From Oscillospiraceae bacterium (lineage in GTDB: Bacteria; Bacillota; Clostridia; Oscillospirales; Oscillospiraceae), in contig JAFRAF010000159.1 in the NCBI GenBank assembly GCA_017405545.1, positions 1-5,149 of the forward strand: a stretch of DNA of 5,149 bases, read 5' to 3'. Below, piece after piece: positions 1 through 5,149 of the stretch (position 1 is the stretch's first letter; each line of letters opens with the position of its first letter). The notes under the pieces are model-generated. The model was not told where the DNA came from and searched no databases. It saw only the letters and a list, made by a program, of their open reading frames with translations. Made by a program: the position numbers and the translations under genes.

Positions 1-80
1 ACGAAGCCAAGTAAGACCCCCAGAGTCTTTTCAGAGAGCCGCCGGACGGTGCAAGGCGGCAGTTGACATGGTGCGTATAG

Positions 81-83
81 CTC
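81..83 (+). promoter_or_regulatory. T-box specifier codon CTC (Leu)
   Basis: CTC lies on the 3' side of Stem I and is followed by ATCCCGGAGT, the usual context after a specifier triplet. It would pair with the GAG anticodon of a tRNA-Leu. A leucine codon agrees with the downstream leuA, and with the variable base of the antiterminator bulge (TGGT), which pairs with a discriminator A as in tRNA-Leu. The position is assigned by pattern rather than by a covariance-model alignment. Confidence 0.85.
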
Positions 84-191
84 ATCCCGGAGTCGTCCGC
101 TTGAAGTATTAGGGCGGAACGTCAGACCGCGTTATTGGTCAAGGCCTTGACAGAGGCTGATGAGGGCACATGTGTGAGCATGTGCTGAACC

Positions 192-218
192 GGGGTGGTA
201 CCGCGTTTTCACGCCCCC
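192..218 (+). promoter_or_regulatory. T-box antiterminator
   Basis: GGGG (192-195) pairs with CCCC (215-218), and GCG (203-205) pairs with CGC (212-214). They are separated on the 5' side by the seven-base bulge TGGTACC (196-202), whose TGGT would pair with the ACCA 3' end of uncharged tRNA. The loop is TTTTCA. The 3' arm is shared with the 5' arm of the following terminator, so only one of the two structures can form. This is the standard T-box switch geometry. Confidence 0.93.
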
Positions 219-244
219 GACTGATGTCGGTGGCGTTTATTTTT
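211..244 (+). terminator. T-box regulatory terminator (attenuator of leuA)
   Basis: An 11-position stem pairs ACGCC (211-215) with GGCGT (232-236) and CCGAC (217-221) with GTCGG (226-230). One C/T mismatch (216/231) separates the two parts, and the loop is TGAT. A T-rich tail (TTATTTTT) fills 237-244. It is an intrinsic terminator that forms when tRNA-Leu is charged and the antiterminator does not. It ends about 38 bases before the likely leuA start. Confidence 0.95.
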
Positions 245-281
245 GTATGAAAATCAAGTTCATTATAATGAGAGCAAAAAA

Positions 282-1973
282 ATGAAGAACGGTTTCGAGA
301 AGTACATACCTTTTAAGCCCGAGGTTTTGCCCGATCGCGAGTGGCCCACCAAGGTCATAACCAAGGCCCCCACATGGTGCAGCGTTGACCTGCGCGACGG
401 CAACCAGGCGCTTATCGACCCCATGACCATCGAGGAGAAACTGGGTTACTTCAAGCTGCTCACTGAGGTCGGCATTAAGGAGATAGAGGTGGGCTTCCCC
501 TCAGCCTCCGACACCGAGTTCAGATTCCTCCGGGCTCTCATCGAGGGCAATCATATACCCGACGACGTGACGATACAGGTCCTCGTACAGGCCAGGCCCG
601 AGCTGATAAAGACGACCTTCCAGTCCATTGAGGGCGCAAAAAACGTCATACTCCACTTCTATAACAGCACCTCCACCCTCCAGAGAAAAGTGGTGTTCAA
701 CACGGACGTGGAGGGCGTAAAGAAGATAGCCACAGACGCAGCCGACCTGATACGCGCCCTGAGCGAGCCCTACATCCAGGCTGGCATGAACCTGACCTAC
801 GAGTACTCCCCCGAGAGCTATTCCGGCACCGAGATGGATGCCGCCGTGGAGATCTGCCAGGCCGTACTGGAGACCCTGCGCGCCACACCGGAAAAGCCCG
901 TTATACTGAACCTGCCCAACACCGTGGAATGCTGTATGCCCAATCAGCATGCGGACCAGATAGAGTACTTCATAAAGCATCTGCCCTCACGCGACTGCGC
1001 GATAATCAGCATCCATCCCCACAATGACAGGGGCACCGGCGTCGCCGCAGCGGAGCTGGGCATACTGGCGGGAGCCGAGCGTGTGGAGGGCACCCTCTTC
1101 GGCAACGGCGAGCGCACCGGAAACGTGGACGTGATGGTCATCGCCATGAACATGTGGTCCCAGGGCATCGACCCACATCTGGACTTCTCAAACATGCGCG
1201 ATATCAGAGAGCGCTATGAGAGCTTCACCAAGCTCCCGGTCCATCCCCGTCACCCCTACGCCGGCGATCTGGTATTCACCGCCTTCTCCGGCTCGCATCA
1301 GGACGCCATAAACAAGGGCTTCCACTACATGGAGCAGACCAATTCCGATTACTGGGAGGTCCCCTATCTCCCCATCGATCCCGGAGACGTGGGCAGAGAG
1401 TACGAGCCCGTCATCCGCATCAACAGCCAGTCCGGAAAGGGCGGCTCGGCCTTCATCATGGAGTACAGCTTCGGCTACAAGCTGCCCAAGGAGATGCATC
1501 CCGAATTCGGCATGGTCATCCAGCACGAGACCGACAGAGTCGGCAAGGAGCTGCACTCCAGCCGCATATTCGAACTGTTCAAGGAGGAGTATGTCAATAT
1601 CGACTTCCCCTACAGGATGCTCTCCCACCAGTTTATCGAGACGGAGAATCCCGACGGCAGTTCTCACGTCAAGTTCATCGGAACACTCCAGCACAAGGAG
1701 ACCGTCTTTGACGTAGAGGGTGAGGGCAACGGCCCCATCGACGCCTTCTTCACCGCCATCCGCGGCCAGCGCATGGACCGCTTTGAATTCATCAACTACT
1801 CGTCTCACGCCATAAGCGACGGCTCCGACGCCAGAGGCGTGGCGTATATCCAGCTCCGCGACCAGCAGGGTCGGGACTTCTTCGGAGTCGGCGAATCCCA
1901 TAACATCAACCTTGCCCCCCTGCGCGGCATCATCAGTGCCATCAACCGCGCTGTCAAGGCCGGGAGCAAATAA
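282..1973 (+). CDS. leuA: 2-isopropylmalate synthase
   Basis: This enzyme condenses acetyl-CoA with 2-ketoisovalerate to give 2-isopropylmalate, the first committed and normally leucine-inhibited step of leucine synthesis in the cytosol. Counting from the ATG at 282, the protein has 563 residues, normal for the longer form found in Clostridia. The catalytic HMGL-like TIM barrel (about residues 25-310) has the signature CSVDLRDGNQA (33-43), the metal-binding HPHND (245-249) and GTLFGNGERTGN (270-281). A linker follows, then the C-terminal LeuA allosteric/dimerisation domain (about 430-560). The frame is open back to a TTG at 243, but that codon lies in the T-tail of the T-box terminator and has no ribosome site. 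ATG 282 has a weak purine stretch (GAGAG, 270-274) seven bases upstream and starts the protein at the usual place (MKNGFEKYIPFKPE). The gene is monocistronic, preceded by the leucine T-box and followed by a terminator. It appears intact with all key residues. Confidence 0.96.
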   Translation: MKNGFEKYIPFKPEVLPDREWPTKVITKAPTWCSVDLRDGNQALIDPMTIEEKLGYFKLLTEVGIKEIEVGFPSASDTEFRFLRALIEGNHIPDDVTIQVLVQARPELIKTTFQSIEGAKNVILHFYNSTSTLQRKVVFNTDVEGVKKIATDAADLIRALSEPYIQAGMNLTYEYSPESYSGTEMDAAVEICQAVLETLRATPEKPVILNLPNTVECCMPNQHADQIEYFIKHLPSRDCAIISIHPHNDRGTGVAAAELGILAGAERVEGTLFGNGERTGNVDVMVIAMNMWSQGIDPHLDFSNMRDIRERYESFTKLPVHPRHPYAGDLVFTAFSGSHQDAINKGFHYMEQTNSDYWEVPYLPIDPGDVGREYEPVIRINSQSGKGGSAFIMEYSFGYKLPKEMHPEFGMVIQHETDRVGKELHSSRIFELFKEEYVNIDFPYRMLSHQFIETENPDGSSHVKFIGTLQHKETVFDVEGEGNGPIDAFFTAIRGQRMDRFEFINYSSHAISDGSDARGVAYIQLRDQQGRDFFGVGESHNINLAPLRGIISAINRAVKAGSK

Positions 1974-2004
1974 TCACAGACCAATAATAATTAATCAGGC
2001 CCCT

Positions 2005-2045
2005 ATGCACTCCGCCCGAAGGCCGGCGCGGAGTGCATGTTTTTT
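2005..2045 (+). terminator. Rho-independent terminator of leuA
   Basis: A perfect 11-bp stem pairs ATGCACTCCGC (2005-2015) with GCGGAGTGCAT (2028-2038). The 12-base GC-rich loop can pair further (CC-GAA-GG), and a G plus six Ts (2040-2045) follow. It begins 31 bases after the leuA stop and separates leuA from the trkAH promoter. Confidence 0.93.
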
Positions 2046-2082
2046 CGAATGAATACAGAAACGGCTTTTGTCGCCTGCTGCG

Positions 2083-2112
2083 GGATTTGCAGCCCTTGCT
2101 GTGGACAAATCC
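2083..2112. repeat. Interrupted inverted repeat overlapping the trkA -35 box
   Basis: GGATTTG (2083-2089) is matched by CAAATCC (2106-2112). Inside it, CAGC (2090-2093) pairs with GCTG (2098-2101) around a CCTT loop, leaving TGGA (2102-2105) bulged. The right arm and the bulge contain the TGGACA -35 element of the trkAH promoter. The dyad could be an operator for a DNA-binding regulator. It lies upstream of the predicted transcript start, so it is unlikely to act as RNA in the trkAH message. An alternative local hairpin pairs GCTGC (2077-2081) with GCAGC (2089-2093). No regulator is recognised. Confidence 0.45.
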
Positions 2113-2130
2113 GGTTTTATGGTGTATTAT
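2102..2130 (+). promoter_or_regulatory. Predicted sigma-A-type promoter for trkAH
   Basis: The -35 TGGACA (2102-2107, five of six consensus bases) and the -10 TATTAT (2125-2130, five of six) are separated by an ideal 17-base spacer. Transcription would start near 2137, giving an untranslated leader of about 80 bases before trkA. A perfect TATAAT also occurs at 2130-2135, but no -35 lies at a fitting distance from it. A terminator directly upstream supports a new transcription unit starting here. Confidence 0.72.
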
Positions 2131-2204
2131 ATAATAGTATAGATATTCATGCTCTTTATTGCCATGTAAACACAGCAATAGTGCGCGGAAGGACTGCGGG
2201 CATG

Positions 2205-2210
2205 AGGGGG
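2205..2210 (+). promoter_or_regulatory. Ribosome binding site deciding the trkA TTG start
   Basis: AGGGGG ends seven bases before TTG 2218. An in-frame TGA at 2203-2205 and the absence of any other start codon between it and 2218 exclude a more upstream start. The N-terminus MKIIIVGIGKVG is exactly where TrkA proteins begin, so the TTG initiator is well supported. Confidence 0.85.
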
Positions 2211-2217
2211 TATCAGC

Positions 2218-3579
2218 TTGAAGATAATAATCGTCGGTATAGGAAAGGTCGGCATTACCTTGGCAGAGAACCTGGCCAATGATGATCACGAGGTCACTCT
2301 GATAGATGTCGACGAGACAAAACTCAAAAAGGCCGAGGACACCCTCGACGTGCTTTGCATAAAGGGCAACGGTGCCAGTATAGGCATCCTAAAGCAGGCG
2401 GGCATAGACGACTGTGACGTGCTCATAGCCGTAACAGGCAGGGATGAGCTGAACATGGTCTGTTGCCTTACCGCGAAAAAGCTGGGGGCCAAGTATACTG
2501 TCGCCCGTATACGCGACTACGACTACGCCATGGAGCTGAGCCAGCTCAAGCATGAGATGGACATAGATGTGGTCATAAACCCGGAGCACGCCACCGCCAT
2601 GCAGATAACCCGTCTCATCCGCTTCCCCGAGGCAATGGACATCGAGACCTTCTACCGGGGCAGGCTGGAGCTCATCGGCTTCAAGGCCATAGAGGACGAC
2701 CCCATACTGGACACCCCGCTGATGAATCTCAGCAAGCGGTTCAGCAATTTCAACGTACTCTTCTGCGCCGTAAAGCGGGGGGATGAAACCATAATCCCAA
2801 ACGGCTCCACCACCTTCCAGGTGGGGGACAAGATATATGTCATCGGCGAATCCCTCGACATAAGCCGTTTCTTCAACACTCTGGGCCGCGGCACGAGAAA
2901 GATAAGAAATGTATTTATCATCGGCGGAGGCCGCATCACCTATTATGTGAGTCAGGCTCTGCTGGCCATGAACATAGACGTAAAAATAATCGAGCGGGTC
3001 CTTGAAATATGTGTAAAGCTGGCAGAGGCGCTGCCAAAGGCCCTGATAATACATGGTGACGGCACGGACCAGGACCTCCTCGATGCGGAGAATCTGCCCA
3101 ATGCCGGCGCCTTTCTGGCTCTTACCGGCGACGATGAGGACAACATCATAACCTCCCTGTACGCAAAGCAGTTCGGTGTTCCCAAGGTGGTCACAAAGGT
3201 CAGTCGTCAGAACTACTATTCAATCATCAACCAGCTGAACATAGACAGCATCGTAAGCCCCAAGCTCACCACGGCCTACACCATACTGCACAAGATACGG
3301 GCGATGGTGAATTCCCAGGGCAGCCGCATGGAGGCGCTTTATCCAATAGCCGACGGCCGAGCCGAGGCCATGGAATTCATAGCCAGCCACTCAACGCGGC
3401 ATCAGAACAAGCCCCTGAAGGAACTCCGTCTGAAAAAAGGCATACTTTTGGCATCCATCATTCGCCGCGGTCAGATCATCATTCCCTCCGGATCCGACTG
3501 TATCGTCGAGGGGGACAGCGTTATAGTCATATCCAACGGTAAAGTTCTCATGGATCTTAACGATATTTTCATCAATTGA
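2218..3579 (+). CDS. trkA: Trk potassium uptake regulatory subunit TrkA
   Basis: This is the cytoplasmic nucleotide-binding subunit that forms a ring on TrkH and gates potassium uptake in response to bound NAD(H) or ATP/ADP. The 453-residue length is typical of full two-repeat TrkA. The order is RCK_N (about 1-120), RCK_C (about 135-220), a second RCK_N (about 230-345) and a second RCK_C (about 370-450). The first Rossmann fold has a complete GIGKVG loop (7-12), an acidic D30 at the end of strand 2, and GNG (50-52). The second has GGGRIT (236-241), where the third glycine position is threonine, plus E259 and HGDGTD (279-284). Two-domain length and the adjoining trkH distinguish it from one-repeat KtrA. 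It starts with TTG behind a strong AGGGGG site and has its own predicted promoter. trkH follows after 15 bases, so the two are almost certainly co-transcribed. No c-di-AMP or other riboswitch was recognised in the short leader. Confidence 0.95.
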   Translation: MKIIIVGIGKVGITLAENLANDDHEVTLIDVDETKLKKAEDTLDVLCIKGNGASIGILKQAGIDDCDVLIAVTGRDELNMVCCLTAKKLGAKYTVARIRDYDYAMELSQLKHEMDIDVVINPEHATAMQITRLIRFPEAMDIETFYRGRLELIGFKAIEDDPILDTPLMNLSKRFSNFNVLFCAVKRGDETIIPNGSTTFQVGDKIYVIGESLDISRFFNTLGRGTRKIRNVFIIGGGRITYYVSQALLAMNIDVKIIERVLEICVKLAEALPKALIIHGDGTDQDLLDAENLPNAGAFLALTGDDEDNIITSLYAKQFGVPKVVTKVSRQNYYSIINQLNIDSIVSPKLTTAYTILHKIRAMVNSQGSRMEALYPIADGRAEAMEFIASHSTRHQNKPLKELRLKKGILLASIIRRGQIIIPSGSDCIVEGDSVIVISNGKVLMDLNDIFIN

Positions 3580-3583
3580 AAGG
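3579..3583 (+). promoter_or_regulatory. Ribosome binding site of trkH
   Basis: AAAGG overlaps the last base of the trkA stop codon (TGA, 3577-3579) and lies 11 bases before ATG 3595. It is a modest site at slightly long spacing. Its overlap with the trkA stop suggests translational coupling between the two subunits. Confidence 0.55.
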
Positions 3584-3594
3584 CCTAATTCCTT

Positions 3595-5149
3595 ATGAAC
3601 TATCGCATAATGGGAAAAACCATGGGCGGGATCCTCAATGTCGAAGCAGTCGCTATGTTGCCCTCCATCATTGCTGCATTGGTGTATCATGAGAGTCTTC
3701 GGCCCTTTATACTTTCAATAATCATCCTGTTGGCCGTCGGCATCCCGTTTTATTTCATGCTCGGCGAAGCCGGACATTTTTCAAGCCGCTGCGCCTGTGC
3801 CACGACGGTCCTGTCATGGCTGGTCATGTCCCTGTTCGGCGCTCTGCCCTACTGCTTCTGCGGCTATTTTGACACCGTACTCAACTGCTTTTTCGAATCC
3901 ATGTCAGGTTTTTCCACCACCGGCGCCACCATACTCTCGGATATCGAGGCCCTGCCCAGGAGTATATTACTTTGGCGCTGTATAACCCAGTATCTGGGGG
4001 GTATGGGCGTCATCGTGCTGGTCACCGCCATAATGCCATCCTCTGGCAGCCGCTCCCACTTCCTCACAAGGGCGGAGATCCCCGGCGTATTAAAGCGCAA
4101 GCTTACGCCCAAGCTGGCCACCACCTCCAAGCTCCTGTACGCCATATGTACCGTCCTTACCATCGCCCTGTTTATCACCCTTCTGATAATCGGCATCAAG
4201 CCCTTCAACGCTCTTACGATCGCAATATCTACAGCCGGCACCGGCGGCTTTGCCATTACCAACGACTCCATCGCCGCATACAACAGCGTTTCTCTGGAGA
4301 TAGTCCTGATTGTATTCATGTTGGCATACGCGGTAAACTTCAGCGTATTTTTCATGATAGTAACCGGCAATCTGAAGCAGGCCTTAAAAAGTGACGAGCT
4401 GCGCTTTTTCACCTTTTACGTTATTGCGGCAGTCAGTGTCGTGACTTTTGTCCTGTGGTCCGACCAGGGCAACTTCAGCCAAAGCCTTCGAAGTTCCGTA
4501 TTCACCGTGTGCTCAATGGTGACGACCACCGGCTTTGTATCCACCGACTATACGACCTGGCCCATGGTGTGTAAGGTCATTATCATACTTCTGATGATCA
4601 CCGGCGCCTGCGGCGGGAGCACCAGCTGCGGCATCAAGTGCTCCAGAGTATCGATAATGCTCAAATCCATTGTCCACGAGATCCGTCAGACAATACACCC
4701 GAATGTGGTCAGTATCGTCCGCATAAACAACACCGCCGCCGACAAGGACACGGTGATCCGTGTACTGCGCTTTTTTGCGGCTTATCTGACTATAAGCTTC
4801 ATCGGCATCTTCCTTATCTCCTTTGACAATTTCGATATCTCCACAAATCTGACCGCGGTAATCTCCTGTATGAGCAATATCGGCCCCGCCATGGGTCTTA
4901 TAGGCCACGCAGGTAACTACAGCATGTTCTCAGATTTCAGCAAGCTGGTTCTCACCGCTCTGATGCTCATAGGGAGATTGGAGATATTCCCCGTTTTGGT
5001 CTTCCTCTCACCATCCACATGGAGCAAGCAACGAACACTGCACGCAGAAAACAACAGAGCCGCCCCGCCGGGGGCGGGGCGGCATCGTTCCCCTACGCAG
5101 GACGCCGAGAGGCGCCCCGGACGGCCAGCGGGGGCCGCGAAGCGAAGCC
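3595..5149 (+). CDS. trkH: Trk potassium uptake channel subunit TrkH (open at the right edge)
   Basis: This is the integral membrane potassium-translocating subunit gated by TrkA. The frame from ATG 3595 gives 518 codons with no stop before the window ends. The N-terminus MNYRIMGKTMGGILNVEA matches clostridial TrkH, which favours this ATG over 3610. The protein has the family's four membrane-loop-membrane repeats. Their selectivity-filter loops are SGFSTTGAT (104-112, filter G110), TAGTGGF (213-219, G217), TTTGF (310-314, G313) and SNIGPA (427-432, G430). The gate loop after the third filter reads GACGGSTSCGIKC (337-349), with Ser-Cys where the family usually has small residues, mostly glycine. 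The usual end of the protein (GRLEIFPVLV...PSTWSK) is reached at residue 478. About 40 extra residues rich in Arg, Pro, Ala and Gly follow, read from GC-rich palindromic DNA, so the true end probably lies near 5028. I count about 13 cysteines, which is high for this protein. It forms an operon with trkA. Confidence 0.93.
   Translation, partial: MNYRIMGKTMGGILNVEAVAMLPSIIAALVYHESLRPFILSIIILLAVGIPFYFMLGEAGHFSSRCACATTVLSWLVMSLFGALPYCFCGYFDTVLNCFFESMSGFSTTGATILSDIEALPRSILLWRCITQYLGGMGVIVLVTAIMPSSGSRSHFLTRAEIPGVLKRKLTPKLATTSKLLYAICTVLTIALFITLLIIGIKPFNALTIAISTAGTGGFAITNDSIAAYNSVSLEIVLIVFMLAYAVNFSVFFMIVTGNLKQALKSDELRFFTFYVIAAVSVVTFVLWSDQGNFSQSLRSSVFTVCSMVTTTGFVSTDYTTWPMVCKVIIILLMITGACGGSTSCGIKCSRVSIMLKSIVHEIRQTIHPNVVSIVRINNTAADKDTVIRVLRFFAAYLTISFIGIFLISFDNFDISTNLTAVISCMSNIGPAMGLIGHAGNYSMFSDFSKLVLTALMLIGRLEIFPVLVFLSPSTWSKQRTLHAENNRAAPPGAGRHRSPTQDAERRPGRPAGAAKRS
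5059..5083. repeat. Perfect GC-only hairpin, possibly a terminator of a convergent gene
   Basis: GCCGCCCCGCC (5059-5069) pairs perfectly with GGCGGGGCGGC (5073-5083) around a GGG loop. On the + strand it is followed by ATCGTTCCCC, which has no T-run. Read on the - strand it is followed by TCTGTTGTTTTC, a moderately T-rich tract, so it fits better as a terminator for a gene entering from the right on the - strand, or as a bidirectional one. It currently lies inside the open trkH frame, about 30 bases past the expected end of TrkH. Confidence 0.6.
5084..5149. other. GC-rich, structured, probably non-coding segment at window edge
   Basis: From 5059 onward base composition jumps: by my count about 82-83% of bases are G or C, and 5101-5149 contains no T. 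Small hairpins occur at 5103-5114 (CGCC, GAGA loop, GGCG) and 5122-5137 (CGGCC, GGCCG). The last bases contain the short tandem GCGAAGCGAAGC. This looks like an intergenic palindromic repeat or other structured DNA rather than the end of a membrane protein gene. The element family is not identified, and the segment is cut by the window edge. Confidence 0.45.

Larger units (their letters stand above)
1..245 (+). promoter_or_regulatory. T-box riboswitch leader, leucine-specific (5' end possibly incomplete)
   Basis: This is a tRNA-sensing leader controlling the leuA gene just downstream. Uncharged tRNA-Leu pairs with the specifier codon and with the antiterminator bulge, which prevents termination and allows leuA transcription when leucine is scarce. 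In Stem I an AAGTAAG stretch at 9-15 resembles the conserved AGTA (loop E) side of the specifier loop. A distal hairpin pairs GCCGCC (38-43) with GGCGGC (55-60) and carries GGTG in its loop. The 3' side reads CTC at 81-83 followed by ATCCCGGAGT, placing CTC (Leu) at the specifier position. A Stem II-like helix pairs TCCGC (96-100) with GCGGA (114-118). Stem III pairs GCACATG (166-172) with CATGTGC (179-185). The T-box sequence GGGGTGGTACCGCG lies at 192-205. No promoter is visible, so it must lie upstream of the window. Class and amino acid are strongly supported; individual helices were folded by eye. Confidence 0.96.

Noticed and set aside
63..68. TTGACA resembling a -35 box inside the T-box leader
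   Set aside because: No -10 lies at the right distance (CCCGGA region), and the bases belong to Stem I of the riboswitch.
243..245. TTG as the leuA start, giving 576 residues
   Set aside because: It falls in the T-tail of the regulatory terminator without a ribosome site. The extra 13 residues precede the usual N-terminus, which begins at ATG 282.
1188..1901. 237-codon - strand frame within leuA
   Set aside because: It is a shadow of leuA, caused by C-rich third codon positions. It lies wholly inside a conserved gene and the protein matches nothing I recognise.
2125..2136. Divergent - strand promoter from the palindromic TATTATATAATA
   Set aside because: No -35 is found on the - strand at suitable spacing, and the region to the left is the leuA terminator rather than a divergent gene.
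2137..2217. Possible c-di-AMP (ydaO-type) riboswitch in front of the potassium genes
   Set aside because: The leader is only about 80 bases and lacks the conserved motifs of that class. Only a weak TATTGC/GCAATA hairpin (2157-2180) is visible.
2037..2282. 81-codon + strand frame with several cysteines between leuA and trkA
   Set aside because: It starts inside the leuA terminator hairpin, has no ribosome site, spans the trkA promoter and overlaps the well-supported trkA start in another frame.
2389..3054. 221-codon - strand frame within trkA
   Set aside because: It lies fully antisense to conserved TrkA coding sequence, with no start signals or recognisable domain.
3864..4412. 182-codon - strand and 140-codon + strand (3972-4394) frames within trkH
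   Set aside because: Both overlap the frame that encodes the TrkH filter loops. Their proteins are compositionally odd and unrecognised.

Overview
The window reads as part of a bacterial chromosome from the Bacillota, most likely class Clostridia and possibly Oscillospirales. The reasons are a textbook T-box leader, a clostridial-type 2-isopropylmalate synthase, a TrkA/TrkH pair with the clostridial N-terminal pattern, and moderately GC-rich genes that still use ATA (Ile) and AGA/AGG (Arg) freely. The class-level placement is fairly firm; the order is a guess. All three genes are on the + strand and fill most of the window. The long antisense open frames are shadows of these genes.

Region 1 (1 to about 245) is a T-box riboswitch whose 5' end is cut by, or lies just before, the window edge. 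It has a Stem I with a CTC (leucine) specifier at 81-83, a Stem III hairpin, the conserved T-box sequence, an antiterminator (192-218) and a mutually exclusive terminator (211-244). Region 2 (282-1973) is leuA, which makes 2-isopropylmalate, the first committed step to leucine. The leader therefore senses uncharged tRNA-Leu and controls a leucine-synthesis gene. leuA stands alone and ends at a strong intrinsic terminator (2005-2045).

Region 3 (1974-2217) holds that terminator, then an inverted repeat overlapping the -35 of a good sigma-A-type promoter (2102-2130), then a leader of about 80 bases. Region 4 is a two-gene potassium-uptake operon. trkA (2218-3579, TTG start) encodes the nucleotide-binding regulatory subunit. 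trkH (from 3595) encodes the membrane channel subunit, and the genes are 15 bases apart.

The right edge is the odd part. trkH reaches its expected C-terminus at about codon 479, but no stop follows. The frame runs on through a very GC-rich, palindromic segment (5059-5149) to the window end, adding at least 39 residues that look like translated non-coding DNA. This suggests a lost stop codon, a repeat at the end of the gene, or a sequence or assembly error at a contig edge. I see no defence system, mobile-element gene, CRISPR array, rRNA or tRNA, and no convincing undescribed system. The best leads are the trkH terminus, unusual residues in the TrkH gate loop, and the dyad at the trkAH promoter.
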